In this document: piece after piece, positions 1-7,445 of the stretch | How positions within the stretch are numbered: the stretch's first letter is position 1 | Layout of the letters: the number at the start of each line of letters is the position of its first letter | NCBI GenBank assembly: GCA_964560325.1 | Contig: CAZLLV010000550.1 | Location: 1-24,876, forward strand | Direction: 5' to 3' | Length of the DNA stretch: 24,876 nucleotides | Source of the DNA: CAZLLV01 sp964560325 | Lineage (GTDB): Bacteria > Acidobacteriota > Thermoanaerobaculia > Multivoradales > DATKCC01 | Notes under the pieces: model-generated | The model's database searches: none | Told to the model about the DNA's origin: nothing | The model's input: the letters and a program-made list of their open reading frames with translations, nothing else | Program-made: the position numbers and the translations under genes

Positions 1-807
1 GTGGCCGACGTGATCAGCCGCTACACGCGGGAGGCCGGTGTGCGGCAGCTCGAGCGGTCGATCGGCAAGCTCTGCCGCAAGGTGGCGCGCAAGATCGCCC
101 TCGGTGAGGTCGAGCGCGAGGAGGTCGGCCCCGACTCGGTCTCGGACCTCCTCGGCCGGCCGAAGGTGCATCCGGAGAAGGCGCTGACCGAGGACAAGGT
201 GGGCATCGCGACCGGCATGTACTACACGCCGACCGGCGGCGACGTCATGTTCGTCGAGGCGTCGCCCATGAAGGGCAAGGGCGAGCTGGTGCTCACCGGG
301 CAGCTCGGCGACGTGATGAAGGAGTCGGCCCGCGCGGCGCTGACCTATGCGAAGGCGCACGCGGAGTCGCTCGGCATTCCGGTCGAGGGGTTCGACGGCG
401 ACGTGCACATCCACGTACCGGCCGGCGCCATCCCGAAGGACGGCCCGTCCGCCGGCGTGACGATGGCGACCGCCCTCGTCTCCGCCCTCTCGGGCCGCCC
501 GGTGCGGCACGACGTGGCGATGACCGGCGAGGTCACGCTCTCCGGCCGGGTGCTCCCGATCGGCGGCGTGAAAGAGAAGATCCTCGGCGCCGTACGCGCT
601 GGCGTCCGCCGGATCATCCTGCCGAAGGAGAACGAGTCCCATCTCGACGACCTGACGCAGGAGGTGCGGGACCAGATCGAGGTCTACCTCGCCGACGAGC
701 TCGGCGAGGTGCTCGCCCTGACCCTGCGCGGCGCCACTTTCCGCGAGGGCCGGCTCTTCTTCGCCGACGAGAGCGGGGAATCCCGACCGGCCGAAGTGCA
801 CCACTGA
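1..807 (+). CDS. lon: Lon ATP-dependent protease, C-terminal part (5' truncated by window edge)
   Basis: This is the end of the AAA+ module and the complete proteolytic domain of Lon, the cytoplasmic ATP-dependent serine protease that degrades misfolded and regulatory proteins. The visible 268 residues begin in the alpha-helical AAA+ sub-domain (YTREAGVRQLER, a Lon hallmark), so the gene continues upstream and the GTG at base 1 is an internal valine. The Ser-Lys catalytic dyad is intact: Ser150 in PKDGPSAGVTM and Lys191 in IGGVKEKILGA. The C-terminal tail after the protease domain is short and charged. A strong hairpin follows the stop codon at 829-861. The next gene module differs in base composition, so lon appears to end its transcription unit here. 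The identification is secure. Confidence 0.97.
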   Translation: MADVISRYTREAGVRQLERSIGKLCRKVARKIALGEVEREEVGPDSVSDLLGRPKVHPEKALTEDKVGIATGMYYTPTGGDVMFVEASPMKGKGELVLTGQLGDVMKESARAALTYAKAHAESLGIPVEGFDGDVHIHVPAGAIPKDGPSAGVTMATALVSALSGRPVRHDVAMTGEVTLSGRVLPIGGVKEKILGAVRAGVRRIILPKENESHLDDLTQEVRDQIEVYLADELGEVLALTLRGATFREGRLFFADESGESRPAEVHH

Positions 808-828
808 AGACGGGGCGGTCTCCGTAGC

Positions 829-861
829 CCCCCCGACGTGGGGCGTTTCTTCGTCGGGGGG
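829..861 (+). terminator. Hairpin after lon, candidate terminator
   Basis: A perfect 10-bp inverted repeat (CCCCCCGACG at 829-838, CGTCGGGGGG at 852-861) encloses a 13-nt loop 21 bp after the lon stop. There is no T-tract behind it, so it is either a weak intrinsic terminator or a 3'-end stabilising hairpin. It separates lon from the promoter of the next module. Confidence 0.55.
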
Positions 862-879
862 AGCGCGAGGCCAGCGCCC

Positions 880-908
880 TTGTTAGTGGCGCAAGAAAGG
901 CGTAGAAT
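880..908 (+). promoter_or_regulatory. Sigma70-type promoter of the dprA-like/comF-like module
   Basis: A -35-like TTGTTA (880-885) and a -10-like TAGAAT (903-908) are separated by exactly 17 bp. Transcription would begin near 915, only a few bases before the ATG of the 17-codon leader ORF at 922. The promoter sits between the lon hairpin and the module, so the module should be transcribed on its own. Confidence 0.6.
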
Positions 909-921
909 CTTGCTTTCACCC

Positions 922-975
922 ATGAACGCTGCCACCATGGGCGCGTCCACCCGACGACACCATCCCGCACCGTGA
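922..975 (+). CDS. 17-codon leader ORF overlapping the dprA-like start
   Basis: A short ORF encodes MNAATMGASTRRHHPAP and stops at TGA 973-975. That stop shares bases with the GTG start of the downstream DprA-like gene (GTGA at 972-975). It begins about 7 nt after the expected transcription start, so it would be nearly leaderless. The overlap suggests that translation of the leader delivers ribosomes to the DprA-like start, which has no Shine-Dalgarno sequence of its own. The peptide is basic (RRHH) and resembles nothing I recognise. Whether it is translated is not known; its length alone is no proof. Confidence 0.4.
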   Translation: MNAATMGASTRRHHPAP

Positions 976-1937
976 GTGCCCTACGAGCCCAGCACGACGA
1001 TCTCTCCCCGGGGAAGCCGTTCGACGAGGCTGTCGCCACCGTCGCCCTGATCCGACTGAAGGCGCACCCAGGCGACCGGCTCGGGTCGTTGATCGACACG
1101 CAAGGCTCCGCGGTGGATCTGCTTCGGCTCGCACGTCGCGAGAGTGCTCAGGGAGCGCTCGGCTTCGGCGACCCGTCGGGTCCGACCCCCGAGGTCGAGC
1201 GCGAGCTCGCGCATGCCTACGACGATGTTGAAGGGTGGCTCGAGCGCAGGCTCGACGTACGAACGGTCCTCGACTCCAGCTACCCCTCCAATCTGCACGA
1301 GGTCTTCAACCGCCCCCCCCTGCTCTTCGTCCGCGGAAATTGGCAGGAGAAGCAGGACCGCTGGGGGATCGCCGTCGTGGGTACCCGTAGCGCGACCGAC
1401 GAGGGCATCCGGCGCGGCCGACGCCTGGCGCGAGAGCTGGCGGAGGCGGACTACCCGCTGATCTCCGGTCTCGCCCGGGGCATCGACACGGCTGCCCACC
1501 AGGCCGCGCTCGAGGTCGGGGGGCGGACGGTGGCAGTGATGGGGACGGGACTCGACTACGTTTACCCTCGGGAGAACGAACCGCTGGCAGGCGAGATCGT
1601 CGAATCGGGGGGCGCGCTCGTCACGCAGTTCTTCCCCCACCAGGGGCCGGCCCGGTGGACGTTTCCGATGCGGAACGCAGTGATGTCCGGTCTGTCGGTC
1701 GCCACCGTCGTCGTCGAGGCCGGCGCGACGTCGGGCGCCAGGATGCAGGCACGGATCGCCCTGGAGCATGGGCGGACGGTCTTCCTCCTGAGGTCGCTCG
1801 TGGAAGAGCACGAGTGGGGTCGCGAGCTCGTCGACGAGGGCCAGTACGGAGTGAAGGCGATCCTGGTCGCTTCGACCCACGAGATCTTGGACCGTCTCGC
1901 AGGCCAGTCCGAGGATCCGCAGGTCGCCACCGCCTGA
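972..1937 (+). CDS. Divergent DprA/Smf-like (SLOG-fold) nucleotide/DNA-binding protein
   Basis: This 321-residue protein has a DprA-type Rossmann core. DprA normally loads RecA on incoming single-stranded DNA during transformation. Visible motifs are YPSNL..VFNRPPLLFVRGN (104-122), VGTRSATDEG (136-145), SGLARGIDTAAH (165-176), VAVMGTGLDYVYPREN (187-202), a degenerate FPMRNAVMSGLS (231-242, usually FPxRNRIIAGLS) and SGARMQARIALEHGRTVF (254-271). The usual PGS...GTNxLI segment is replaced by LLRSLVEEHEWGRELVDEG, and there is no C-terminal winged helix. The GTG start at 972 overlaps the leader-ORF stop. The comF-like gene starts 5 bp after the stop. Third codon positions carry more A/T than in the neighbours. 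It may serve competence, or belong to a nucleotide-sensing conflict system of the SLOG superfamily; the divergence makes me cautious about calling it dprA. Confidence 0.85.
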   Translation: MSALRAQHDDLSPGKPFDEAVATVALIRLKAHPGDRLGSLIDTQGSAVDLLRLARRESAQGALGFGDPSGPTPEVERELAHAYDDVEGWLERRLDVRTVLDSSYPSNLHEVFNRPPLLFVRGNWQEKQDRWGIAVVGTRSATDEGIRRGRRLARELAEADYPLISGLARGIDTAAHQAALEVGGRTVAVMGTGLDYVYPRENEPLAGEIVESGGALVTQFFPHQGPARWTFPMRNAVMSGLSVATVVVEAGATSGARMQARIALEHGRTVFLLRSLVEEHEWGRELVDEGQYGVKAILVASTHEILDRLAGQSEDPQVATA

Positions 1938-1942
1938 GCCAC

Positions 1943-2662
1943 GTGTCCAGCTTCGAAGCCGCGGAACGCTGCGGGAACGTCCCGACCGACTCGACACTCT
2001 CCGTCTGCACAGTGTGCCGAGGCCCAGTTACGCCGCGGTTTTCGCTATGCTTCGGATGCGAGCGCCTGCTCAGCGGTCGGCGTGTGCCCACGCTTCTGCG
2101 GACCTCCATCGTGCCGATCTCCACCGCTCTCCAGTCCGGCCAGTGGTACGGGATGCTGAAACGCTACAAGCGTGGCTATCGAACGCTCTGGCCGAGCTTG
2201 GTCGAGGTGATCGACGCGTTCGTCGGTCGGCACGAGGAAGCTCTCGAAGAGAGCCTCGGAGGCGCGGTCGAATCGGTCGTCGTGGTCCCCTCGAAGCGTG
2301 GAATCGTGGCGACTCGGCAACCGCTGGTTCAAGTGGTACGGAGCTCCCGGCTCCTCGGCGAGAAGGTGACCGACGCGCTCGGGTTTCGGCCCGACGCGAG
2401 CCTCCCCCGGTGGAAGTACGATCCGACCGTCTTCGAGGCGGGAGACGTGGCCGTCTCGGGCCGCCGGGTCCTCCTCGTCGAGGACACGTGGGTTACGGGA
2501 GCGACGTGCCTGAGCGCAGCCGGCGCGCTCCGTGACCTCGGGGCCCGGCGGGTGGTCACGATGCCGATCGCCCGCTGCATCGACGAAGAGTTCTGGCGTG
2601 ACCGGGCGCCGGACTACCTCCAAGCCGCCGCGGCCCCCTACGAGCCCACATGGCCGCGCTGA
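1943..2662 (+). CDS. ComF-like phosphoribosyltransferase with N-terminal zinc finger
   Basis: This 239-residue protein begins with a four-cysteine zinc finger (Cys22, Cys25, Cys36, Cys39, as CTVC...CFGC). It ends with a type I phosphoribosyltransferase domain whose PRPP-binding loop is VLLVEDTWVTGAT (176-188). That order is the one seen in ComF/GntX proteins. Between them lie KRYKRGYR (74-80), a ComF-like Kyk.r motif, and VVVVPSKRG (112-120). I chose the GTG at 1943, 5 bp after the DprA-like stop, because the open frame before it lies inside the upstream gene. The tight spacing implies one transcript with the DprA-like gene. ComF proteins are needed for transformation in several species, but their reaction is unclear. 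Base composition matches the DprA-like gene rather than the flanks. Confidence in the fold is high; confidence in the role is low. Confidence 0.85.
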   Translation: MSSFEAAERCGNVPTDSTLSVCTVCRGPVTPRFSLCFGCERLLSGRRVPTLLRTSIVPISTALQSGQWYGMLKRYKRGYRTLWPSLVEVIDAFVGRHEEALEESLGGAVESVVVVPSKRGIVATRQPLVQVVRSSRLLGEKVTDALGFRPDASLPRWKYDPTVFEAGDVAVSGRRVLLVEDTWVTGATCLSAAGALRDLGARRVVTMPIARCIDEEFWRDRAPDYLQAAAAPYEPTWPR

Positions 2663-2718
2663 CGCGCGGCGGTCGTTTCTGCTTCCGTGGCACACGGATT
2701 GCTCGGTCGAGCGGTGCC

Positions 2719-3537
2719 ATGAAGAACCGACGCGCTTTCGCACCCACCGTCGCCGTCGCTCTCTCTCTCTTCGTCGTGGCCGGGGTCTTTACCGCCTGCG
2801 CCTCGTCGGGAGTGAATCAGGGCGACCTCAACCTGGTCTCGCTCGAGGAGGAGTGGCAGCTCGGGGCGCAGCTCGAGCGCGATCTCGCGCGGCAGCTCGA
2901 CCTCGTGAACGACCGCACCGCGCTCGCCTACGTCAACCAGCTCGGCGGCCAGCTCGTGGCGCAGACCGAGATGCGCGAGCTGCCGTGGAAGTTCCACCTC
3001 GTCGACGACCCGGAGGTCAACGCCTTCAACATCCCCGGCGGCCACGTCTACGTGAATGCCGGCCTGGTGGGCGCCGCCGACAACGCGGCGGAGCTCGCCG
3101 GCGTGATGGCGCATGAGATCGCGCACGGGGTGGCGCGCCACGGCACCGAGCAGCTCACGCGCGCCTACGGCATCCAGATCGTCGGCGGCCTGCTGCTCGG
3201 CCAGAACCCGGCGGCCTACGAGCAGATCCTGGCGCAGATCGCCGCCGGCGGGGCGCTCGCGAGCTTCAGCCGCGGCGCGGAGCGCGAGGCGGACGACCTG
3301 GGCGTCGGCTACATGGCGCGCGCCCGCTACCACCCGGAGGGGCTGGCGACGATGTTCGAGGAGCTCTTGCAGCGCCGCCGGACGCAGCCGGGCGCCGTGG
3401 AGCAGTTCTTCTCGACCCACCCGCTGGCCGAGGACCGGATCCGCGACGTGCGCCGGCGAGCGGCAGAGATCGACACCTCGGGGCTGCGGATGAACGACTC
3501 GGGCTTCGCGAGCTTCAAGCGGCGGGTCGGCCGGTAG
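2719..3537 (+). CDS. M48-family zinc metalloprotease, lipoprotein (BepA/LoiP-like)
   Basis: This 272-residue envelope protease has a lipoprotein signal (hydrophobic 9-25, lipobox ending in FTAC with Cys27). The zinc-binding HEIAH is at 132-136, with the third ligand at Glu190 in AEREADDLG. The segment before it (NAFNIPGGHVYVNAGL, 101-116) and FSTHPLAEDRI (231-241) are typical of periplasmic M48 proteases that check outer-membrane proteins. There is no C-terminal TPR domain, so it is shorter than E. coli BepA and close to LoiP in size. I place the start at ATG 2719 because it gives a clean lipoprotein signal; the frame is open to 2650 but the extra residues look non-coding. The serine hydrolase starts 1 bp after its stop, so the two are very probably co-transcribed. 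Confidence 0.93.
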   Translation: MKNRRAFAPTVAVALSLFVVAGVFTACASSGVNQGDLNLVSLEEEWQLGAQLERDLARQLDLVNDRTALAYVNQLGGQLVAQTEMRELPWKFHLVDDPEVNAFNIPGGHVYVNAGLVGAADNAAELAGVMAHEIAHGVARHGTEQLTRAYGIQIVGGLLLGQNPAAYEQILAQIAAGGALASFSRGAEREADDLGVGYMARARYHPEGLATMFEELLQRRRTQPGAVEQFFSTHPLAEDRIRDVRRRAAEIDTSGLRMNDSGFASFKRRVGR

Positions 3538-3538
3538 C

Positions 3539-4729
3539 GTGCGCGTGCGCGCCGCCGTGACCCTCCTCGCGCTCGCCACGGCCTTGGCCGGCCCCGGCTG
3601 CCGGGCCGCCGAGGAGGCCGAGACGGACCGCGCGGCTCCCGCGCCGGCGCCCGCGCCGGCGGTCGAGGAGCTTCCGCCGGCCGAGCCTGCCGCCCATGCC
3701 GCCGACGCAGCGACGAACACCTCCTTCACCGGCGAGGAGTGGCGCGAGGCGAGCCCGGAGTCGGTGGGGCTCGACCCGGAGCGGCTGGCGCGCGGCGTGG
3801 AGCGGGTGGGCGAGCTGGCCGGCATGCGGAGCCTGCTGGTCGTCCGGCACGGCCGGATCGTCGCCGAGCGCTCGTACGCCGGCGCGGGCCGGAACCGGAG
3901 TCCGCACGACGTCAAGTCGGCCTCGAAGAGCCTCCTCTCCGCGCTGGTCGGCATCGCGATCGAGCGGGGGGAGATCCCCGGCGTCGACGCGACGGTCGGC
4001 GAGCTCCTGCCCGACTACGCCGAGGGGCTGGCGCCGGAGAAGCGCGGGATCACCCTCGAGCAGCTCCTCTCGATGAGCTCCGGCCTGGCCTCGACCAGCG
4101 GCGAGCACTACGGCGCCTGGGTCGCCTCCGGTGACTGGGCGCGCGGGGCGCTCGCGCGGCCGCTGGAGGAGGACGCCGGGGATGGGTTCGGCTACTCGAC
4201 CGGCAGCTCACACCTGGTCTCGGCCATCCTCACGGAGGCGACCGGCCGGACCGCGCTCGACTATGCCCGCGAGCACCTCGCCGGGCCGCTCGGGATCACG
4301 ATCCACTCGTGGCAGGGGTCGCCCGAGGGGTACTCGTTCGGTGGCAACAGTGTGCGGATGACGCCGCGCGACCTGGCCCGCCTCGGCCAGCTCTACCTCC
4401 AGGAGGGGCGGTGGAACGGGCGCCAGGTGGTGCCGGCCGAGTGGGTTCGGCGCTCGACCCGCCGCCACGCCGAGGGCTGGCCGCACCGCTACGGCGCCTA
4501 CGGCTACCTCTGGTGGCTGCCGCCGGACGACCCGTGGGAGTCGTTCGCCGCCGTCGGCTACGGCGGCCAGTTCCTCTACGTGGTGCCGGAGCTCGACATG
4601 CTCCTGGTCACCACCGCCACGATCGAGAGCAAGGGCGAGGAGTGGGACCGCGAAGCGTTCGCGATCTTCCGGGACGACGTCTTCAGTGCCGCTCGCGAAC
4701 GCCCTCGGGAACGTCCGTCTGGTCGATGA
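3539..4729 (+). CDS. Beta-lactamase-fold serine hydrolase (class C / AmpH-EstB-like), exported
   Basis: This 396-residue exported hydrolase has a hydrophobic N-terminal signal (about 5-20), then an alanine/proline-rich linker (32-58), then the serine beta-lactamase-like domain. The SxxK nucleophile motif is Ser127-Ala-Ser-Lys130 in DVKSASKSLLSAL. The second motif is Tyr219-Ser-Thr in GYSTGSSHLVSAIL. The third-motif region is GYGGQFLYVVPELDML near the C terminus, in place of KTG. The substrate cannot be read from sequence; relatives include esterases, D-aminopeptidases and 6-aminohexanoate-dimer hydrolase-like enzymes, and true beta-lactamase activity is unlikely. A possible Cys21 lipidation site is not a canonical lipobox. 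It follows the M48 protease by 1 bp, and its last 47 bp overlap the convergent M14 gene. Confidence 0.9.
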   Translation: MRVRAAVTLLALATALAGPGCRAAEEAETDRAAPAPAPAPAVEELPPAEPAAHAADAATNTSFTGEEWREASPESVGLDPERLARGVERVGELAGMRSLLVVRHGRIVAERSYAGAGRNRSPHDVKSASKSLLSALVGIAIERGEIPGVDATVGELLPDYAEGLAPEKRGITLEQLLSMSSGLASTSGEHYGAWVASGDWARGALARPLEEDAGDGFGYSTGSSHLVSAILTEATGRTALDYAREHLAGPLGITIHSWQGSPEGYSFGGNSVRMTPRDLARLGQLYLQEGRWNGRQVVPAEWVRRSTRRHAEGWPHRYGAYGYLWWLPPDDPWESFAAVGYGGQFLYVVPELDMLLVTTATIESKGEEWDREAFAIFRDDVFSAARERPRERPSGR

Positions 4730-7394
4730 CCCCCCCGAAGAAGACCGCGTTCGTCAGCAGCCGCGACGTGCCGTGCCAGAAGGCGCGAAAGACCGGGTCG
4801 TCGACCATCCGGATCACCACGCCGCCGCCGACCCGCGTCGCGATCACCGCCGGCGTGCCGGAGAGCCGCGCCAGGTTCTCCTCCGAGACGTACCCGGCGA
4901 CGAGCGGCGCCTCGGTGTAGCGCACCGGCGTCGCGTACGGATCGTCGCTCGGCGTGAGGGTCAGGAAGTTGTCGCGGAAGACCGGCATCCGCTCGCGCGT
5001 GTAGCCGTAGGCGAGCGGGTGGGTCGTGTCGACCTCGGCCTGGAAGATCGTGCCGGCGATCAGCGGCACCGCCACGTCCCGGCTGTGGGTGGCGTACGGC
5101 CGCGGCTCGACCGCCTCGCCGTCGCCGTCCTCCGCGGCGTCCGGTCCCGGCTCGCCCTCGACGATCCCGAGCAGTGCCTCCTCGGCCCAGAGCGCCGAGC
5201 TCTGGAGCGCCACCAGCACGCCGCCCCGGCGCACCCACTCGCCGATCCGCTCGCCGGCCGCCGGCTCCAGCCCTCCCCCCCAAGAGTCCGGCAGGATCAG
5301 GTGGCTGTAGCGCGACAGATCCACCCGGTCGAGGTACGACGTGTCGGCCATCGCGACCTCGACCCCCAGCCGGTGGTCGAGGTGGTGCCAGATCTCGCCC
5401 GCCGCGTACGGCGACACGCCGGCGCCGATCACCAGGAGCGGTGTCGGCTCGGAGAGCGGCTCGAGGCTCGGGCTTCCCAGGTCGAGGCCGCCGCCGGTGA
5501 GCCCGCTTCCGAGGGCGTGGACGACGACGCCGTCCTCGCGCGCCGCGGTTTCGAGCAGCTCGCGGATCTCGCTCGCCCGCTCGGGCTGCACGCCGACCGG
5601 CACGACGATCGTGCCGAAGGCGAAGGGGTGGCGGTCTTCCGGCGCTCCGCTATCGCCGACCGTCGCCTCGAACGGCCGGGTCGCGACCCGCACCGCCACC
5701 TCCGCCTCGAGCAGCCGCCCGAGGGCGCGCGGCGCGTGGTGGCCCGTCCACTCGAAGGCCCACGCCACCGGCGCCTCGCCGGCCGCCTCGCCGACGCGCC
5801 CGGGCGGCGCCGACACCTCGGCCGGGTCGCCGGGCAGCGCGGCGCCCACGATCTCTCCGGTCCGGGCACCGGCGACCGGCGCCCAGGGCAGTCCGTAGGC
5901 GTGCGGCAGGGTCCAGGCCGAGACGTCGTAGAAAGTCGTGTCCGGGAACTCGGTCCGCTCCTCGAACAGCGCCTCGATCAGCCGGTACTGGCGCTGGTCG
6001 AGCGGCACCACGACCGCGCTCCCCGGCTCGTAGGTCTCGCCCAGGAGCGACAGGCGGCTACCGAGCTCGTGGACGCGGATGCCGTGGCCGACCAGGACCC
6101 TCGCCATCTCGTAGACGCGCGCCGGATCGTGGCGGTCGCCGATCACGTAGGCGCGCGCCGGATCGGAGGCGCCCTCGTCGAGCGCCTCGCGGTAGAAGTC
6201 GCGCTGGTAGGCGAGCAGCTCCTCGCGCTTCGCGACCGCCGCCCGCAGGGTCGAGAGCGAGGCCGTGAGCTGGTTGCGGATGGCGAACGGGAAGGTGAGC
6301 ACGCCCCGCCCCTCGCCCTTCTCCTGCACGTGGCCGCGCGCGCTCGCCTGCTCGAACAGGATGCCGACGGCGCCCTGGATGTCCGGGTAGGTCGAGCCCT
6401 TGCCGTAGTAGAAGTCGTCGAACGTCTCCTCGGTGTAGTAGAGGCTGCCCAGCTCGTCGAGCGCGTCGGCGTGGAAGCGGGCGATCTCGCGCGTCAGCTC
6501 GAGGTTGCGCGCCGGCGTGAGCGGGTTCTGCCGGCTCGGCACGCCGGGCTGGAAGAAGAAGGTCGACGACGTGCCCATCTCGTGGAAGTCGGCGAGCACG
6601 TTCGGGCGGAAGCGCTGGAAGACCCGCACGCGGTTGCGGCTCTCCGGGTGCTGGAGGAGGAGCCAGTCGCGGTTGAGGTCGAACCAGTAGTGGTTGGTCC
6701 GGCCGCCCGGCCACGCCTCGACGTGCTCGCGGTGATCGGGCGACGCGACCGGCCGCTCGCCGCGGTACATGTTGGCCCAGTGCGCGAAGCGGCCGAGGCC
6801 GTCCGGGTTGAGCGCCGGGTCGAGGAGGACGACCGCGTTGTCGAGCGTCTGGCGCACCTCCGGGCTCTCCCCCGCCGTCAGGTGGTAGGCGACCAGCGTC
6901 GAGGCGTTCGCGCCCGACGGCTCGTTGCCGTGGATGCTGTAGCCGAGGTAGACGAAGACCGGCATCCGTGCCGGGTCGAGGTCGCCGGGCGGTTCGCCCG
7001 AGGTGAGCGCCCGGTGGGCCTCGACCAGCTCGTCGAGCCGCGCCAGGTTCTGCGGCGACGAGATCGCCAGTACCACCTGCGGGCGCCCCTCGTGGGTGCG
7101 CCCGATCTCGCGCAGCTCGGCGCGGTCGGAGGCTTCGGCCAGCTCCTCCATGTAGCGCACCAGCGCGTCCGGCCGGACGTGCCACTCCCCCACCTGGTGG
7201 CCGAGGACCTCCGCCGGCTCGGGGATCCCGGCGTCGTAGCTCGTCGCTTCGTCCGCGGAGGGCGGAAGGTAGTAGGAGAGCTCGACGGTGCCCGGGTCGG
7301 CGGCGCCGGCCGGAGCGGGGGCCGCGAGGCTCGTCGCGAGCAGGCCGGCGGCGAGGAGAGGCAGGGCGAGGATCGGTTGTGCGAGTCGTGTCAT
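4683..7394 (-). CDS. Secreted M14-family zinc carboxypeptidase, large form
   Basis: This 903-residue secreted metallopeptidase has a signal peptide (1-31, ending AGAA). An M14 carboxypeptidase domain occupies roughly 60-380. Zinc ligands are His155 and Glu158 in SIHGNEPSG and His271 in ADFHEMG. The substrate-binding Asn-Arg pair is FDLNRDW (238-244), and the probable catalytic base is Glu348 in GILFEQASARG. The remaining 500 residues are typical of large M14 proteins in Acidobacteriota, Bacteroidota and Gemmatimonadota and contain a glutamine-amidotransferase-like alpha/beta region with LILPDSWGGG. It likely digests proteins or peptides outside the cytoplasm for nutrition. It lies 51 bp downstream of receiver-LpxC on the same strand. 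Its 3' end overlaps the convergent serine hydrolase gene. Confidence 0.93.
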   Translation of the reverse strand: MTRLAQPILALPLLAAGLLATSLAAPAPAGAADPGTVELSYYLPPSADEATSYDAGIPEPAEVLGHQVGEWHVRPDALVRYMEELAEASDRAELREIGRTHEGRPQVVLAISSPQNLARLDELVEAHRALTSGEPPGDLDPARMPVFVYLGYSIHGNEPSGANASTLVAYHLTAGESPEVRQTLDNAVVLLDPALNPDGLGRFAHWANMYRGERPVASPDHREHVEAWPGGRTNHYWFDLNRDWLLLQHPESRNRVRVFQRFRPNVLADFHEMGTSSTFFFQPGVPSRQNPLTPARNLELTREIARFHADALDELGSLYYTEETFDDFYYGKGSTYPDIQGAVGILFEQASARGHVQEKGEGRGVLTFPFAIRNQLTASLSTLRAAVAKREELLAYQRDFYREALDEGASDPARAYVIGDRHDPARVYEMARVLVGHGIRVHELGSRLSLLGETYEPGSAVVVPLDQRQYRLIEALFEERTEFPDTTFYDVSAWTLPHAYGLPWAPVAGARTGEIVGAALPGDPAEVSAPPGRVGEAAGEAPVAWAFEWTGHHAPRALGRLLEAEVAVRVATRPFEATVGDSGAPEDRHPFAFGTIVVPVGVQPERASEIRELLETAAREDGVVVHALGSGLTGGGLDLGSPSLEPLSEPTPLLVIGAGVSPYAAGEIWHHLDHRLGVEVAMADTSYLDRVDLSRYSHLILPDSWGGGLEPAAGERIGEWVRRGGVLVALQSSALWAEEALLGIVEGEPGPDAAEDGDGEAVEPRPYATHSRDVAVPLIAGTIFQAEVDTTHPLAYGYTRERMPVFRDNFLTLTPSDDPYATPVRYTEAPLVAGYVSEENLARLSGTPAVIATRVGGGVVIRMVDDPVFRAFWHGTSRLLTNAVFFGGVIDQTDVPEGVRERH

Positions 7395-7445
7395 GGCTCG
7401 GGGTCCCCGTTCGGTGGTGGAGCGTGTGATGGTCTCGGAAGGGCG

